Part shown: piece after piece, positions 29,137 through 38,403 of the stretch
Position numbering within the stretch: position 1 is the first letter of the stretch
Layout of the letters: the number at the start of each line of letters is the position of its first letter
NCBI GenBank assembly: GCA_028707175.1
Contig: JAQTUV010000006.1
Location: 1-64,000 of the forward strand
DNA: 64,000 bases
Source of the DNA: Sideroxydans sp.
Lineage (GTDB): Bacteria > Pseudomonadota > Gammaproteobacteria > Burkholderiales > Gallionellaceae
Direction: 5' to 3'
The notes under the pieces: model-generated
Database searches by the model: none
The model's input: only the letters and a program-made list of their open reading frames with translations
Told to the model about the DNA's origin: nothing
Translations under genes and position numbers: made by a program

Positions 29137-30545
29137 ACCTGATCAGACCACAGCACAACCTCACCGCCAGCACCGTTTTGCAGCGCATCCGCTTTGATGC
29201 TAGTGGAACTGTTAGAAAGAACATTGGCAGAATTGGCGAGCGAAACACCTTGCGCACTGAATCCCAATGCGCCGTGCATCAATCCACCGATATGAATATT
29301 GCCGCCACCATTCGTGCCACTGGCATCGAGCTGTGTACCGGCAAGTTTGATCTCGTCACCAGCAAGTGTGAGGTTGCCACCAGTCAAGCCAGTCGCGCTA
29401 TATGAACCAGAGGTGTAGTTGGAAACCGTCGCAGCAACTAGGATGTCGCCGCCCTGACCTTGATTACTGTTGGCGCTGTAATGCGCTGACGTAGTGGAGA
29501 TCGCGCGATTACTGGCCTGCACGCTGATTTGACCACCAGCTGTCGCACCATCTGTTGAGATACCTGCGGAAGAAAGGATGCTATCTCCGCTCAGATTCAC
29601 TGCGCCTCCAGCACCTGTCGTTCCTCGCGCATGAATACTGCCAGTGTGTACCACAGATCCGGGCGCACCCATATCGGTGGAATGACTCGCTGCGATATTC
29701 ACACTACCGCCGCTCGATCCATTGGCAGAGACCGTACCGCCCAACTCCACACGTTGACTGGCTCTGAACACGATCTTGCCACCTTGCAGGGTGGCGCCAT
29801 TTGCACTCACTGAACCTGTGTTCTTAACGACGGTGCCGAACAAACCGAGCCGACCTGCACTGGCGACCAATTGACCGACGTTGGTTGCATCACCTGCCGG
29901 AGCGGTGATGTTGACGCGAAGATTGGGATCAAGCGTGTTGACGAGTTGGACTTCATGTCCGGCAGCGAGAAGTATCTCGCCATTGGGTGCGGTGATAACA
30001 CCACTGTTCTCAACCTTAGGAGCGATGAGGTATATCTCGCCGCCACTCTGCGCGGTGATGTTGCCTGCATTACTGACGGCTTGTGCGCCTGGCGTTAGGG
30101 TGAAATTACCTCGCCCCGCGAGAAAGTCTGCATCACTCAAATTGAGACTGGTGGCCACCATGCCTGCTACGTCAACCGTTGAACCCGCGCCGAAAACGAT
30201 ACCACCCGGATTAACTAGGAACACACGCCCATTGGAACTGAGTGTTCCAAGGATGACGCTAGGATTGCTGGTGATGACACGATTGAGAACAGTGGAGGAT
30301 GCGGACTGCTGAGCGAAGTGCGTAATCTCGTTACTGTTGATGCTGAAGCCTTGCCAATTGATGATGGCGCCTGGTGTATTAGTGACGGTGAGCGTATTAC
30401 CAACAGCATTGAAACTGGCATTACCGTTGATGACTGACCCGCCATTTGGATTTGCACTCGCATTGATGCTCAATGCGAATAACACTGCCGCACACATCGG
30501 CCTGAATTGGAACGATGGTTTTTTCGACCTCGTGTTCTTGCGCAT
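29058..30545 (-). CDS. TpsA exoprotein, N-terminal part with TPS secretion domain
   Basis: This 495-residue frame has an extended signal sequence (MRKNTRSKKPSFQFRPMCAAVLFALSINASA) and a filamentous-haemagglutinin N-terminal secretion domain: NPNGGSVINGNASF, FVNPGGIVFGAGSTVDVAG and GMVATSLNLSDADFLAG. The TPS domain is recognised by the POTRA part of TpsB. The frame ends about 25 codons after GGEVVLWSDQV, exactly where the next frame starts with RFAGNISAKGG. Proteins of this family read through that point, so the two frames are one gene separated by a one-base deletion near 29134-29138. Confidence 0.88.
   Translation of the reverse strand: MRKNTRSKKPSFQFRPMCAAVLFALSINASANPNGGSVINGNASFNAVGNTLTVTNTPGAIINWQGFSINSNEITHFAQQSASSTVLNRVITSNPSVILGTLSSNGRVFLVNPGGIVFGAGSTVDVAGMVATSLNLSDADFLAGRGNFTLTPGAQAVSNAGNITAQSGGEIYLIAPKVENSGVITAPNGEILLAAGHEVQLVNTLDPNLRVNITAPAGDATNVGQLVASAGRLGLFGTVVKNTGSVSANGATLQGGKIVFRASQRVELGGTVSANGSSGGSVNIAASHSTDMGAPGSVVHTGSIHARGTTGAGGAVNLSGDSILSSAGISTDGATAGGQISVQASNRAISTTSAHYSANSNQGQGGDILVAATVSNYTSGSYSATGLTGGNLTLAGDEIKLAGTQLDASGTNGGGNIHIGGLMHGALGFSAQGVSLANSANVLSNSSTSIKADALQNGAGGEVVLWSDQVCDLQATSVQKVVCKVVTAAMPKSPV
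29131..29140 (-). other. Frameshift site in the TpsA gene
   Basis: On the minus strand the sequence reads GATCAGGTGTGCGATTTGC. One extra base between GTG and CGATTT would join the two frames into WSDQV-x-RFAGNIS, the usual family sequence. The GTGTG run is a likely place for slippage or a sequencing error. Confidence 0.75.
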
Positions 30546-30720
30546 GATGCCCCCCCTTACTACTCAACATACTACGAACTGATGCGAATGATTATCTTCC
30601 TATTTAGGCACAAGGTGTATAGGCCAACCGATCTATATCTCGGCCTATGCCTTAGCAAAACTTGAGTAATAGCCTCAGATATGACTGCGTAGATTGTTTT
30701 CGCAACCAGATGATTATTAT
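30546..30720. other. Intergenic region upstream of the TpsA operon
   Basis: This 175-bp gap lies between the tpsA start and the stop of the methyltransferase gene on the same strand. It is AT-rich and should contain the operon promoter, but no confident hexamer pair was recognised. TAAGGGGGGG at about 30550-30557 on the minus strand is a strong ribosome-binding site for tpsA. Confidence 0.4.
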
Positions 30721-31320
30721 CTACTTATTCAACGCCACCAAATCAATCAGCGCCGACATGCCGCTATGCCCTGATCCTTCGTGGATGATGTCGTCGTGTT
30801 CAGCCAGATGCAGAATATCCATATCGGCGAATGCGTCGCGCAACATAGTTTCGGTGTAGAGATTCTCGACTTGTGAGGGGCCGCCCGTTTTGAATTCGAG
30901 CTGACGCGGTGTGTAACCTTGTAGCAACAGCAAACCACCAGGCTTCAAAAAACGCTTCAGATTGGCAAATAGTTGGGGGCGTAATTCAGGGCCTACAAAC
31001 TGAATGAAGATGCCTGCAATCACATCGAATTGCTCACCGCCGCCATCCCAATTCATCAAATCGATCTGTGCGAAATCCATTTTCACACCGCGTTGTTGAG
31101 CCAAGCGTTGCGCCTTGGCTTGCGCCACCGTAGATGAATCCACCGATAACACTTTCAAGCCCTGCTCGGCTAACCACACGCCATTGCGGCCTTCCCCATC
31201 TGCCACTGCGAGACAACGCAACCCAGCCTTCAACACTGCCTGTTGAGAAACTAGAAATGCATTCGGCGCCGTACCGTAAAAGTATTCCTCGCTCGAATAA
31301 CGTTGATCCCAAATATTCAT
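30721..31320 (-). CDS. Class I SAM-dependent methyltransferase, TehB-like
   Basis: This 199-residue protein begins MNIWDQRYSSEEYFYGTAPNAF, a common opening of small TehB-like methyltransferases. The SAM-binding region is degenerate but recognisable as CLAVADGEGRNGVWLAEQG, followed by VLSVDSS. The substrate is unknown; thiol or tellurite-type oxyanions are known for relatives. The start at 31320 gives an ATGA overlap with the upstream AEC carrier gene, implying coupling. Confidence 0.85.
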   Translation of the reverse strand: MNIWDQRYSSEEYFYGTAPNAFLVSQQAVLKAGLRCLAVADGEGRNGVWLAEQGLKVLSVDSSTVAQAKAQRLAQQRGVKMDFAQIDLMNWDGGGEQFDVIAGIFIQFVGPELRPQLFANLKRFLKPGGLLLLQGYTPRQLEFKTGGPSQVENLYTETMLRDAFADMDILHLAEHDDIIHEGSGHSGMSALIDLVALNK

Positions 31321-32222
31321 GCCGCCCCCAAGAAATACCACCATGCCGTGAGTGTAAAGAATGAAAGGATCAATCCAATCGCCACCATCAGGTTCGCCAA
31401 AGGTGGATCAAGGTCGTGCTCACTCGCCACGATGGCGGCGGTGATCATGGGCGGCATCGCCGCTTCGAACAGAGTGACTTGCATGCTCAAACCGTGTGCG
31501 CCAAGTATCTGCACGTAGAGCAGATAAATCGCCAGTGGCGCAAGAAAGAGCTTGAAACCCAAACCCAACGCCAGATTACGTTTGTGTTCCGCAATATGAC
31601 CTAGACGCAACTGCAAACCAACCGAAAGCAGCGCCAAGGGAGCCAAGGTGTCGCCCAAACGTTTCAATAATACAGAGAACCAATCTGCATACTCGATGGG
31701 AATGAGCAGCAGCGCGATGCACAATGAGATGAACGGAGGGAACAGCGCGATGCGTTTGATGATCTGCGTCGCAGTAGGACGGCCCGATGAATAGATACCC
31801 GCAACGGTGATGCCCAACACAGAGAGTGCGAAGAACGAACCGAGTTGGTCTGCGATGATAGCTGTGGTCAGCCCTGCTTGACCGTAGAACGCCTCCACCA
31901 TCGGCAAACCAAAGAACGAAGTATTGCCCAAGCCTCCGACCAATATCAACGCACCCGTCGTGGCGCGCGACAGATTCAACCAGCGCCCCATCAACCAGAA
32001 GAAACCGGCCGACAGACCGAATACCAACCAAGCCATCAACCCTGTCAGCAACACATCGCCGGAAAATTTCAGTTGATGGATGTACAGCAGGGTCAGCGCA
32101 GGCAGCGAGACGTGAATGATGAAACTGTTGAGAGAGGCCGGTGCATTGTCTGGCATACGCTTGAAGCGGCGCAGCAGCACACCAACAATGAAACAGAGGA
32201 TGAGTAGGATAAGGTTGTTCAT
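31317..32222 (-). CDS. AEC family transporter (auxin efflux carrier type)
   Basis: This 301-residue protein has about ten helices in two halves. The pattern LGNTSFFGLPMVEAFYG in helix 4 and the ending ITAAIVASEHDLDPPLANLMVAIGLILSF are typical of AEC proteins, which move organic acids or related metabolites. The ATG at 32222 starts directly with the first helix (MNNLILLILCFIVGVLL). It precedes the methyltransferase gene with a four-base overlap. Confidence 0.88.
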   Translation of the reverse strand: MNNLILLILCFIVGVLLRRFKRMPDNAPASLNSFIIHVSLPALTLLYIHQLKFSGDVLLTGLMAWLVFGLSAGFFWLMGRWLNLSRATTGALILVGGLGNTSFFGLPMVEAFYGQAGLTTAIIADQLGSFFALSVLGITVAGIYSSGRPTATQIIKRIALFPPFISLCIALLLIPIEYADWFSVLLKRLGDTLAPLALLSVGLQLRLGHIAEHKRNLALGLGFKLFLAPLAIYLLYVQILGAHGLSMQVTLFEAAMPPMITAAIVASEHDLDPPLANLMVAIGLILSFFTLTAWWYFLGAA

Positions 32223-32515
32223 TCTTTTGTCATTCCCACCCTTCAGCGCATTCAGAAACATCTGAGCCGCAGTTCGGCGAGAACATGGCTTTAATCATGC
32301 CCATCATTTTGCCATGCCACTCGATATTGCCGAGGGATTCTTATCTGAGTATCTACATAACTCGCATCGCACCTAATACCTAAGACTAATTGTTCCAACT
32401 TCTTGAAGTGGGTAGTCTGCTTGGCCTTCAAGTTATATCCGCTTTACCCGCCAACTTCTTTAGCCACCCTGATTTGACGTGGGGGTGATGTGGTGCAAAT
32501 ATGGAGGTGTCGCTC

Positions 32516-33178
32516 ATGCGAACAAACGAACTGACGATCACAGACAGCATGAACATCCTCATCGCCGATGACCACGCTCTATACCGCAGCGCACTTGTGC
32601 AGGTGGTGCAGCAATTGGCCGATCAAGTATCGGTCATGGAGGCGCACAACTGGCAGAGTGCATTGGATCAGCTCGCCGCCCACCCCGACCTCTCTCTCGC
32701 CGTGTTGGACCTCAACATGCCGGGAATGGAGTCGTTCGATGGGCTAGCGACTTTCTTGGAACTCGCTCATTTCACACCAGTCGTGATCGTCTCTGGATCT
32801 GAGAGCCTACAAGATATGCGTCGTGTGTTGGATGCGGGCGCGATGGGTTACATCGCCAAGAGCGAAACGACACCTATCCTGCTGAGTGCGCTGGCTCTGG
32901 TATTGTCAGGCGGCATCTACATTCCACCCCGCCTCATTCAGAACAATGCGACCAGTCAACCTGTCGCCCTCGTTGCTTCGTCTTCGAATCTCACTCCCCG
33001 ACAGCTTGAGGTGTTACAGGCTATCGCACATGGCAAGTCGAACAAACAGATCGCACAGGAAATGGGCTTATCTGTCGCAACCGTCAAAGCGCATGTGAGC
33101 GCCATCTTCAAAACTTTGAATATCTCCAAACGATTTGAAGCGATCCATGCCGCGAACCACCTTGGATTGAATGAGTAA
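32516..33178 (+). CDS. LuxR/NarL-type response regulator
   Basis: This 220-residue protein has a receiver domain with acidic residues ADDH and phospho-acceptor Asp65 in AVLDLNMPG, the Thr/Ser switch VIVSGS and Lys in YIAKSE. A LuxR helix-turn-helix follows (about 155-215, LTPRQLEVLQAIAHGKSNKQIA). The start at 32516 is preceded by GGAGG eight bases upstream. It is convergent with a hybrid histidine kinase two bases away, a likely partner. The target genes are unknown. Confidence 0.92.
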   Translation: MRTNELTITDSMNILIADDHALYRSALVQVVQQLADQVSVMEAHNWQSALDQLAAHPDLSLAVLDLNMPGMESFDGLATFLELAHFTPVVIVSGSESLQDMRRVLDAGAMGYIAKSETTPILLSALALVLSGGIYIPPRLIQNNATSQPVALVASSSNLTPRQLEVLQAIAHGKSNKQIAQEMGLSVATVKAHVSAIFKTLNISKRFEAIHAANHLGLNE

Positions 33179-33180
33179 AG

Positions 33181-34965
33181 TTAGGTCTGCATCCGCCTGA
33201 TACGGCGCAGGTATGTTCTCAACTGTGCAGGTTGTACTGGCTTATGCATCAAGGCGAAACCACTCTTTTTCACCTCTCGTAAACGTTCCGGATGTGTATC
33301 GCCCGTGATGATGAGCACGGGTATATCCACACCCGACTCTTCCCGTATTCGCTCTATCGTCTGCACACCTGTCTTCCCATCACGCAAACGATAATCGGCC
33401 AAGATGATCTGAGGGATATTGCCTGCGCTGAGTGTAGACAACGCCTCTTCTTCACTTCCCGCCAAGCGCGCATCACATCCCCACCCTTGCAAAACGGCCC
33501 CCATACTTTCCCTGACTGCCGCCTCATCGTCGATCACTAGCACTCTCATCCCAACAAGATCTCCTTGCCCATGGATCACGTGATGAGAAGTATCAGACTC
33601 AGCAAGCAACTCCTTCGTTTTCATACCTGCTTGCGGAACAACAAGCGAGAAGCGTGTCCCCTTACCTAATTCCGATTCCAACACGATACGATGCTTTAGC
33701 AACAAAGAAAGACGCTCGACAATAGACAACCCGAGTCCAAGACCTTGGGTTCGGTCGCGCTCAGGATTAGACAGTTGGTAGAACTCTCGGAATATCTCTT
33801 TGTGCATCTCCTGCGGGATTCCCAGCCCCGTGTCTGCGACATCGATAGTGACTTCACTCTCGCTGCTATGGCATGAGACGCTTATGCCGCCCGAAGGCGT
33901 GTAACGGATAGCGTTACTGATCAGATTGCGCAACATCGTTTCTAACAACGCTCGGTCACTGCGAACACATTCGCTGTTGACTTGAATCTTCCAATCCAAG
34001 CCTTTGGCCTGCGCTTGCGGTGCGTACTCTTCATTCAATTGCTCCAGCAGCGGGCGCAAAGCAAAGTCAGCCAGATTCGGCTTCACGATATCCGCATCCA
34101 GTTTCGAGATATCCAACAAAGAGCCTAGCAATTGGTTCAGCGCACCGATGGAGCGCCCCATGCTATCCAACAGAACCTTTGCTTTATCACTGCTCACCTC
34201 GGCTTGGAGCGCTTCAGAAAACAAGCTCAGCGCATGGATAGGCTGGCGCAAATCATGGCTTGCAGAGGCGAGAAAACGTGTCTTGTCTCGGCTGGCCAAT
34301 TCCGCCGCTTCTTTCTCTTTTTGATAACGCTCAAGCAGTTCCAGATTCTCGAAGCGCAAACGGATCGCAGACAGGGCTGCAGCGTTGATGTTGCCTGCGA
34401 TTCTCGCAAGCACGAATGCGAAAAGCACCATTGCAAAACCCAGCCATTGGTAGCCCTCACCCTCCGCCACCAAACGCAAGGCACATAACACCAATGTCGG
34501 AATGATAAATGCGTAGTAACTCTCCAACCAATAGGACGAAATCATCATGGAGCCCGAGATCATTCCAATCACACAGGTATATAAGAACACCTGAGTGATC
34601 GCAGAATCAGGAACGAAGAATAAAATTCCCGCGCTCCCCCACAGCAGGCCATTCATCAATGAAGTCCATGCAAAAAAACGCCCCCATCTGGGCGCTTCAT
34701 GCAAAGCCGGACGATGCTGTTGATATAACTTTAAGAGGTGATAACGAGAATACAGAATGGCAATCGCCACTGCACACCATAGAAACAATTTGAAATTGGC
34801 GATGCGCCCCCACATGACTGCGAGCATCACCAACATCATCAGCACATTGCTGATGATGTTCATGCGCATATTGACGTAGAGAATATCGATCGCCTGTGCA
34901 GTGACCTGCTGGTCGTAGCGATCTGTTGCTAGGTTTTCAGAGGGGAGACTACGAAGCGTCTTCAT
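33181..34965 (-). CDS. Hybrid sensor histidine kinase with C-terminal receiver domain
   Basis: This 594-residue protein has six or seven predicted helices within residues 35-195, a HisKA domain with His237 in SASHDLRQPIHALS, a HATPase domain (NLISNAIRYTP, DTGLGIP, GLGLGLSIV), and a receiver domain near the C-terminus with ILADYRLRDG. No periplasmic sensor domain is seen, so it may sense through its membrane part. Kinases with the HDLRQPIHAL box plus a REC domain are common in betaproteobacteria. Its gene converges on the LuxR-type regulator gene. Confidence 0.92.
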   Translation of the reverse strand: MKTLRSLPSENLATDRYDQQVTAQAIDILYVNMRMNIISNVLMMLVMLAVMWGRIANFKLFLWCAVAIAILYSRYHLLKLYQQHRPALHEAPRWGRFFAWTSLMNGLLWGSAGILFFVPDSAITQVFLYTCVIGMISGSMMISSYWLESYYAFIIPTLVLCALRLVAEGEGYQWLGFAMVLFAFVLARIAGNINAAALSAIRLRFENLELLERYQKEKEAAELASRDKTRFLASASHDLRQPIHALSLFSEALQAEVSSDKAKVLLDSMGRSIGALNQLLGSLLDISKLDADIVKPNLADFALRPLLEQLNEEYAPQAQAKGLDWKIQVNSECVRSDRALLETMLRNLISNAIRYTPSGGISVSCHSSESEVTIDVADTGLGIPQEMHKEIFREFYQLSNPERDRTQGLGLGLSIVERLSLLLKHRIVLESELGKGTRFSLVVPQAGMKTKELLAESDTSHHVIHGQGDLVGMRVLVIDDEAAVRESMGAVLQGWGCDARLAGSEEEALSTLSAGNIPQIILADYRLRDGKTGVQTIERIREESGVDIPVLIITGDTHPERLREVKKSGFALMHKPVQPAQLRTYLRRIRRMQT

Positions 34966-35020
34966 TCGTTCATCTTTCGATGTGGGTCATTCATCCCGCC
35001 CCCCTTCTCCTACCTATTCG

Positions 35021-36454
35021 TCACCGTGGAACGTTCGCCGAGATGAACGCCTTCAATGTCGCCACATCCGCATCCATCACTTCGCAGCGCTGCGGCAAGT
35101 CCTCGATACCTTCCAAGGCCGCAGGACGCTCTGGCTGACGACCCAATGCTTCTTGGATGGTCTCGGCAAATTTGGCGGGTAATGCAGTCTCAAGGCAAAT
35201 GAGTGGCAAGCTAGGACGACGTTGCTCCAAGCCCACTTTCAATCCGTCAGCCGTGTGCGTGTCGATCATCACGCCGTACTCTTCCCAAACTTCACGGATG
35301 GTCTTGAGACGGTCTTGATGTGAGCTCTTGCCGGAGGAAAAATGGAACTTGGACAGTTCGTTCCAGTATGCAGAATCCTTGATATCGAACGCGCCGCCCG
35401 CATCCACTTTGCCCCAGAACTCTCGCACCTTGGCACCATCGCGCCCGACCAAGTCGAACACGAAGCGCTCGAAGTTGGAGGCCTTGCTGATATCCATCGA
35501 TGGACTGCTGGTCTCGTAGGTGTGGTCGGTGCCGCGCGGACGATACACACCGGTGCGGAAGAACTCGTCCAGAACATCGTTCTCGTTAGTGGCCAAGATC
35601 AACTGACCAATAGGCAAGCCCATCATGCGCGCGATGTGACCTGCGCAGATGTTGCCGAAGTTGCCGGAGGGAACAGAGAACGCGACTTGTTCGTCATTGG
35701 ACTTCGTCGCAGCGAAATAGCCTTTGAAGTAATACACGATCTGCGCCGACACGCGCCCCCAGTTGATGGAGTTCACTGTGCCAATCTTGTGCGCGGCTTT
35801 GTAAGCGTGGTCGTTGGACACCGCCTTCACCATGTCCTGAGCATCGTCGAACATGCCGTTGACGGCGATGTTGAAGATGTTCGGATCTTGCAGTGAATAC
35901 ATCTGCGCGCGTTGGAACGACGACATTTTGCCGTTCGGCGACAACATGAACACACGGATGCCGCGCTTACCGCGCATCGCGTATTCCGCCGCAGAGCCGG
36001 TGTCGCCCGAGGTCGCCCCCAGAATGTTCAACTCGGCATGGTCTTTCGCCAAGGCGTACTCGAACAGATTGCCCAACAACTGCATCGCCATGTCTTTGAA
36101 CGCCAGCGTCGGCCCGTTGGAAAGCTCTTGCAGATACACGCCCTCGCTCAACTTGCGTAGCGGCGTAATGTCTTTGGCATTGGAATCCACTCGCCCGTTG
36201 CTGTACACCGCGGCGGTGTAAGTCTTGCTAACGATGGCTTTGAGGTCTACCGCAGGAATGTCGGTCGCGAACTTGGACAACACCGCGAATGCGAGGTCGG
36301 CATAGGACAGATTGCGCCACGCATCCAACTCGGCACGTGTCACCTGCGGATATTGCTCCGGCAGATACAGGCCACCATCGGGTGCGAGACCGCCCAATAG
36401 GATTTCAGTAAATGTTTTTGCGGGCGCATTGCCACGGGTGGAGATGTATTTCAT
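35021..36454 (-). CDS. thrC: Threonine synthase
   Basis: This 477-residue enzyme starts MKYISTRGNAPAKTFTEILLGGLAPDGGLYLPE and has the PLP lysine Lys120 in SNGPTLAFKDMAMQ. It converts O-phosphohomoserine to threonine. It lies downstream of hom on the same strand, with a small membrane-protein gene between them. The length and C-terminus fit the group I bacterial ThrC. Confidence 0.96.
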   Translation of the reverse strand: MKYISTRGNAPAKTFTEILLGGLAPDGGLYLPEQYPQVTRAELDAWRNLSYADLAFAVLSKFATDIPAVDLKAIVSKTYTAAVYSNGRVDSNAKDITPLRKLSEGVYLQELSNGPTLAFKDMAMQLLGNLFEYALAKDHAELNILGATSGDTGSAAEYAMRGKRGIRVFMLSPNGKMSSFQRAQMYSLQDPNIFNIAVNGMFDDAQDMVKAVSNDHAYKAAHKIGTVNSINWGRVSAQIVYYFKGYFAATKSNDEQVAFSVPSGNFGNICAGHIARMMGLPIGQLILATNENDVLDEFFRTGVYRPRGTDHTYETSSPSMDISKASNFERFVFDLVGRDGAKVREFWGKVDAGGAFDIKDSAYWNELSKFHFSSGKSSHQDRLKTIREVWEEYGVMIDTHTADGLKVGLEQRRPSLPLICLETALPAKFAETIQEALGRQPERPAALEGIEDLPQRCEVMDADVATLKAFISANVPR

Positions 36455-36521
36455 TTTTATTCCTCAACAGACGCACATAGCGCCGGATGTTTTTGGTGCA
36501 ATGCACTACACTTATTGCACC

Positions 36522-37010
36522 CTACGATTTCAAATCTCTTTTCTCTTGCTGTGCTGGCTCACCCAATCGAGAATCCATACGCTTTACCCAACTAGAATGT
36601 GGGAGAACTATTTTCATCGACTGCGAAATTAAGCCACTATCAGCATCTTCCATTTGCTTTTCGATTTCTACACGCACCAATTCCCAAGCGGGCGCAAATC
36701 CAGGAACTCGCTGATTCAATAAACTGATAGATTTGTACAACAAATACAACTCTCTCATTTCTGTACGACCAGGTTTTACTTTGTACTCCATTACCCGATT
36801 TTTAAGTTTAAAAACTTGCTCTTTCAGCTCATCAAGATCACTCAACAAACGTTTTTCACCCTCACCATAGATTTTCATGTGAGAAAGGATGTGGCCCTTT
36901 AATTGCCTTCGTTCAATTAATCCAAAAACAAACAAGAGCAGCGCGACGCACAACCCAACCGACAATCCCTTGACAAAAGGGTCTTGCAACGCGAATAGAA
37001 TCATCTCCAT
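36522..37010 (-). CDS. Membrane-anchored coiled-coil protein of unknown function between hom and thrC
   Basis: This 162-residue protein has one N-terminal helix (about 13-33, VKGLSVGLCVALLLFVFGLI) followed by a charged helical segment (GEGEKRLLSDLDELKEQVFKLKNRV) with coiled-coil character. I do not recognise the family. The gene begins five bases after the hom stop and precedes thrC by 67 bp, so it is inside the operon. Its base composition looks more AT-rich than that of the flanking biosynthesis genes, which suggests insertion of a foreign or fast-evolving gene. Confidence 0.7.
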   Translation of the reverse strand: MEMILFALQDPFVKGLSVGLCVALLLFVFGLIERRQLKGHILSHMKIYGEGEKRLLSDLDELKEQVFKLKNRVMEYKVKPGRTEMRELYLLYKSISLLNQRVPGFAPAWELVRVEIEKQMEDADSGLISQSMKIVLPHSSWVKRMDSRLGEPAQQEKRDLKS

Positions 37011-37015
37011 TGAAC

Positions 37016-38329
37016 TTATTTCCCCAACTCTTCCAAACGCAGCTTGGTGACCTTGCCCGCCACCACACCCAACGCTTCGATCTTCACGATCGCGGCATTG
37101 ATGCGCTTCTCGCGTGTCAGGTGCGTCAACATGATGAGGTCGGTCTGCTCTTCGCCTTCTTCTGGCTCTTTCTGAATCACGGCATCGATAGAAATCTGCT
37201 CATCCGCCAAGATGCGCGTGATATCAGCCAGCACGCCCGGTTTATCTTGCACGCGCAGACGCAGGTAGTAGCTAGTCTGCACTTCATCCATCGGCAGTAT
37301 TTTCAGGTCAGCCATCGCGTTCGGTTGGAACGCGAGGTGCGGCACGCGATTCAATGGATCAGCCGTATGCATACGCGTCACATCCACCAAGTCGGCGATG
37401 ACGGCACTCGCAGTCGGCTCTGCACCTGCCCCCTTACCGTAGTAAAGCGTCGCACCAACCGCGTCGCCTTGCACCACGACGGCATTCATCGCGCCTTCCA
37501 CGTTAGCGATGAGTCGCTTGGATGGGATGAGTGTCGGATGTACGCGCAACTCAACACCTTCAGGTGTGCGCTTGGTGATGCCCAATAGCTTGATGCGATA
37601 ACCGAGTTGTTCGGCATATTTGATGTCGATAGCATCCAGTTTGGAGATACCTTCCACATGCGCTTTGTCGAACTGCATTGGGATACCGAACGCGAGCGCA
37701 GACAGAATGGTGATCTTGTGCGCAGCATCCACACCTTCGATGTCAAAAGTCGGATCTGCTTCGGCGTAGCCCAAACGTTGTGCTTCTTTCAGCACGGTGT
37801 CGAAGCTCAAGCCCTTGTCGCGCATCTCGGACAAGATGAAGTTGGTGGTGCCGTTGATGATGCCGGCGATCCATTCGATGCGGTTCGCAGTGAGGCCTTC
37901 GCGCACTGCCTTGATGATGGGGATGCCACCTGCTACGGCTGCTTCGAACGCGACCATCACACCCTTGTCTTGTGCAGCTTTGAATATCTCATTGCCGTGT
38001 GTCGCTAGCAGTGCCTTGTTAGCGGTGACTACGTGTTTGCCGTTGGCAATGGCTTTCAGCACCAACTCTTTCGCCACACCGTAACCACCGATGAGTTCGA
38101 TGACGATGTCCACTTCAGGATCGGACACCACGGAGAACGCATCGTCCGTCACACGGCATGTGCCGCCAGTGACCTTCTTCGCCAACTCTACGTTCTTATC
38201 CGCGACCATCACGATGCGGATAGGGCGACCCGCGCGGCGCGCGATCTCTTCTGCATTGCGTTGCAACACGGTGAACGTACCACCGCCAACTGTTCCGATA
38301 CCGAGCAGTCCTACATTGATTGATTTCAT
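37016..38329 (-). CDS. hom: Homoserine dehydrogenase
   Basis: This 437-residue enzyme has an N-terminal dinucleotide-binding motif GLLGIGTVGGG, the family signature in AAVAGGIPIIKAVREGL and GIINGTTNFILSEM, catalytic-domain motifs AEADPTFDIEG, and a C-terminal ACT domain (YYLRLRVQDKPGVLADITRIL) for threonine feedback. It reduces aspartate semialdehyde to homoserine. It is the single-function form with ACT domain, 437 residues being the usual length. Confidence 0.97.
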   Translation of the reverse strand: MKSINVGLLGIGTVGGGTFTVLQRNAEEIARRAGRPIRIVMVADKNVELAKKVTGGTCRVTDDAFSVVSDPEVDIVIELIGGYGVAKELVLKAIANGKHVVTANKALLATHGNEIFKAAQDKGVMVAFEAAVAGGIPIIKAVREGLTANRIEWIAGIINGTTNFILSEMRDKGLSFDTVLKEAQRLGYAEADPTFDIEGVDAAHKITILSALAFGIPMQFDKAHVEGISKLDAIDIKYAEQLGYRIKLLGITKRTPEGVELRVHPTLIPSKRLIANVEGAMNAVVVQGDAVGATLYYGKGAGAEPTASAVIADLVDVTRMHTADPLNRVPHLAFQPNAMADLKILPMDEVQTSYYLRLRVQDKPGVLADITRILADEQISIDAVIQKEPEEGEEQTDLIMLTHLTREKRINAAIVKIEALGVVAGKVTKLRLEELGK

Positions 38330-38348
38330 TTAATTAAGTCCTATTTGT

Positions 38349-38400
38349 GTAGGTCGGGATTCATCCCGACAGAGTAGCGTCGGGATGAATCCCGACCTAC
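38349..38400. repeat. REPIN-like palindromic element between alaA and hom
   Basis: GTAGGTCGGGATTCATCCCG and its reverse complement are separated by a few bases. This is the same family as the element inside the ybbP gene (6231-6285), differing in the inner bases. It lies in the 74-bp gap between two co-oriented genes. Confidence 0.88.
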
Positions 38401-38403
38401 ATC

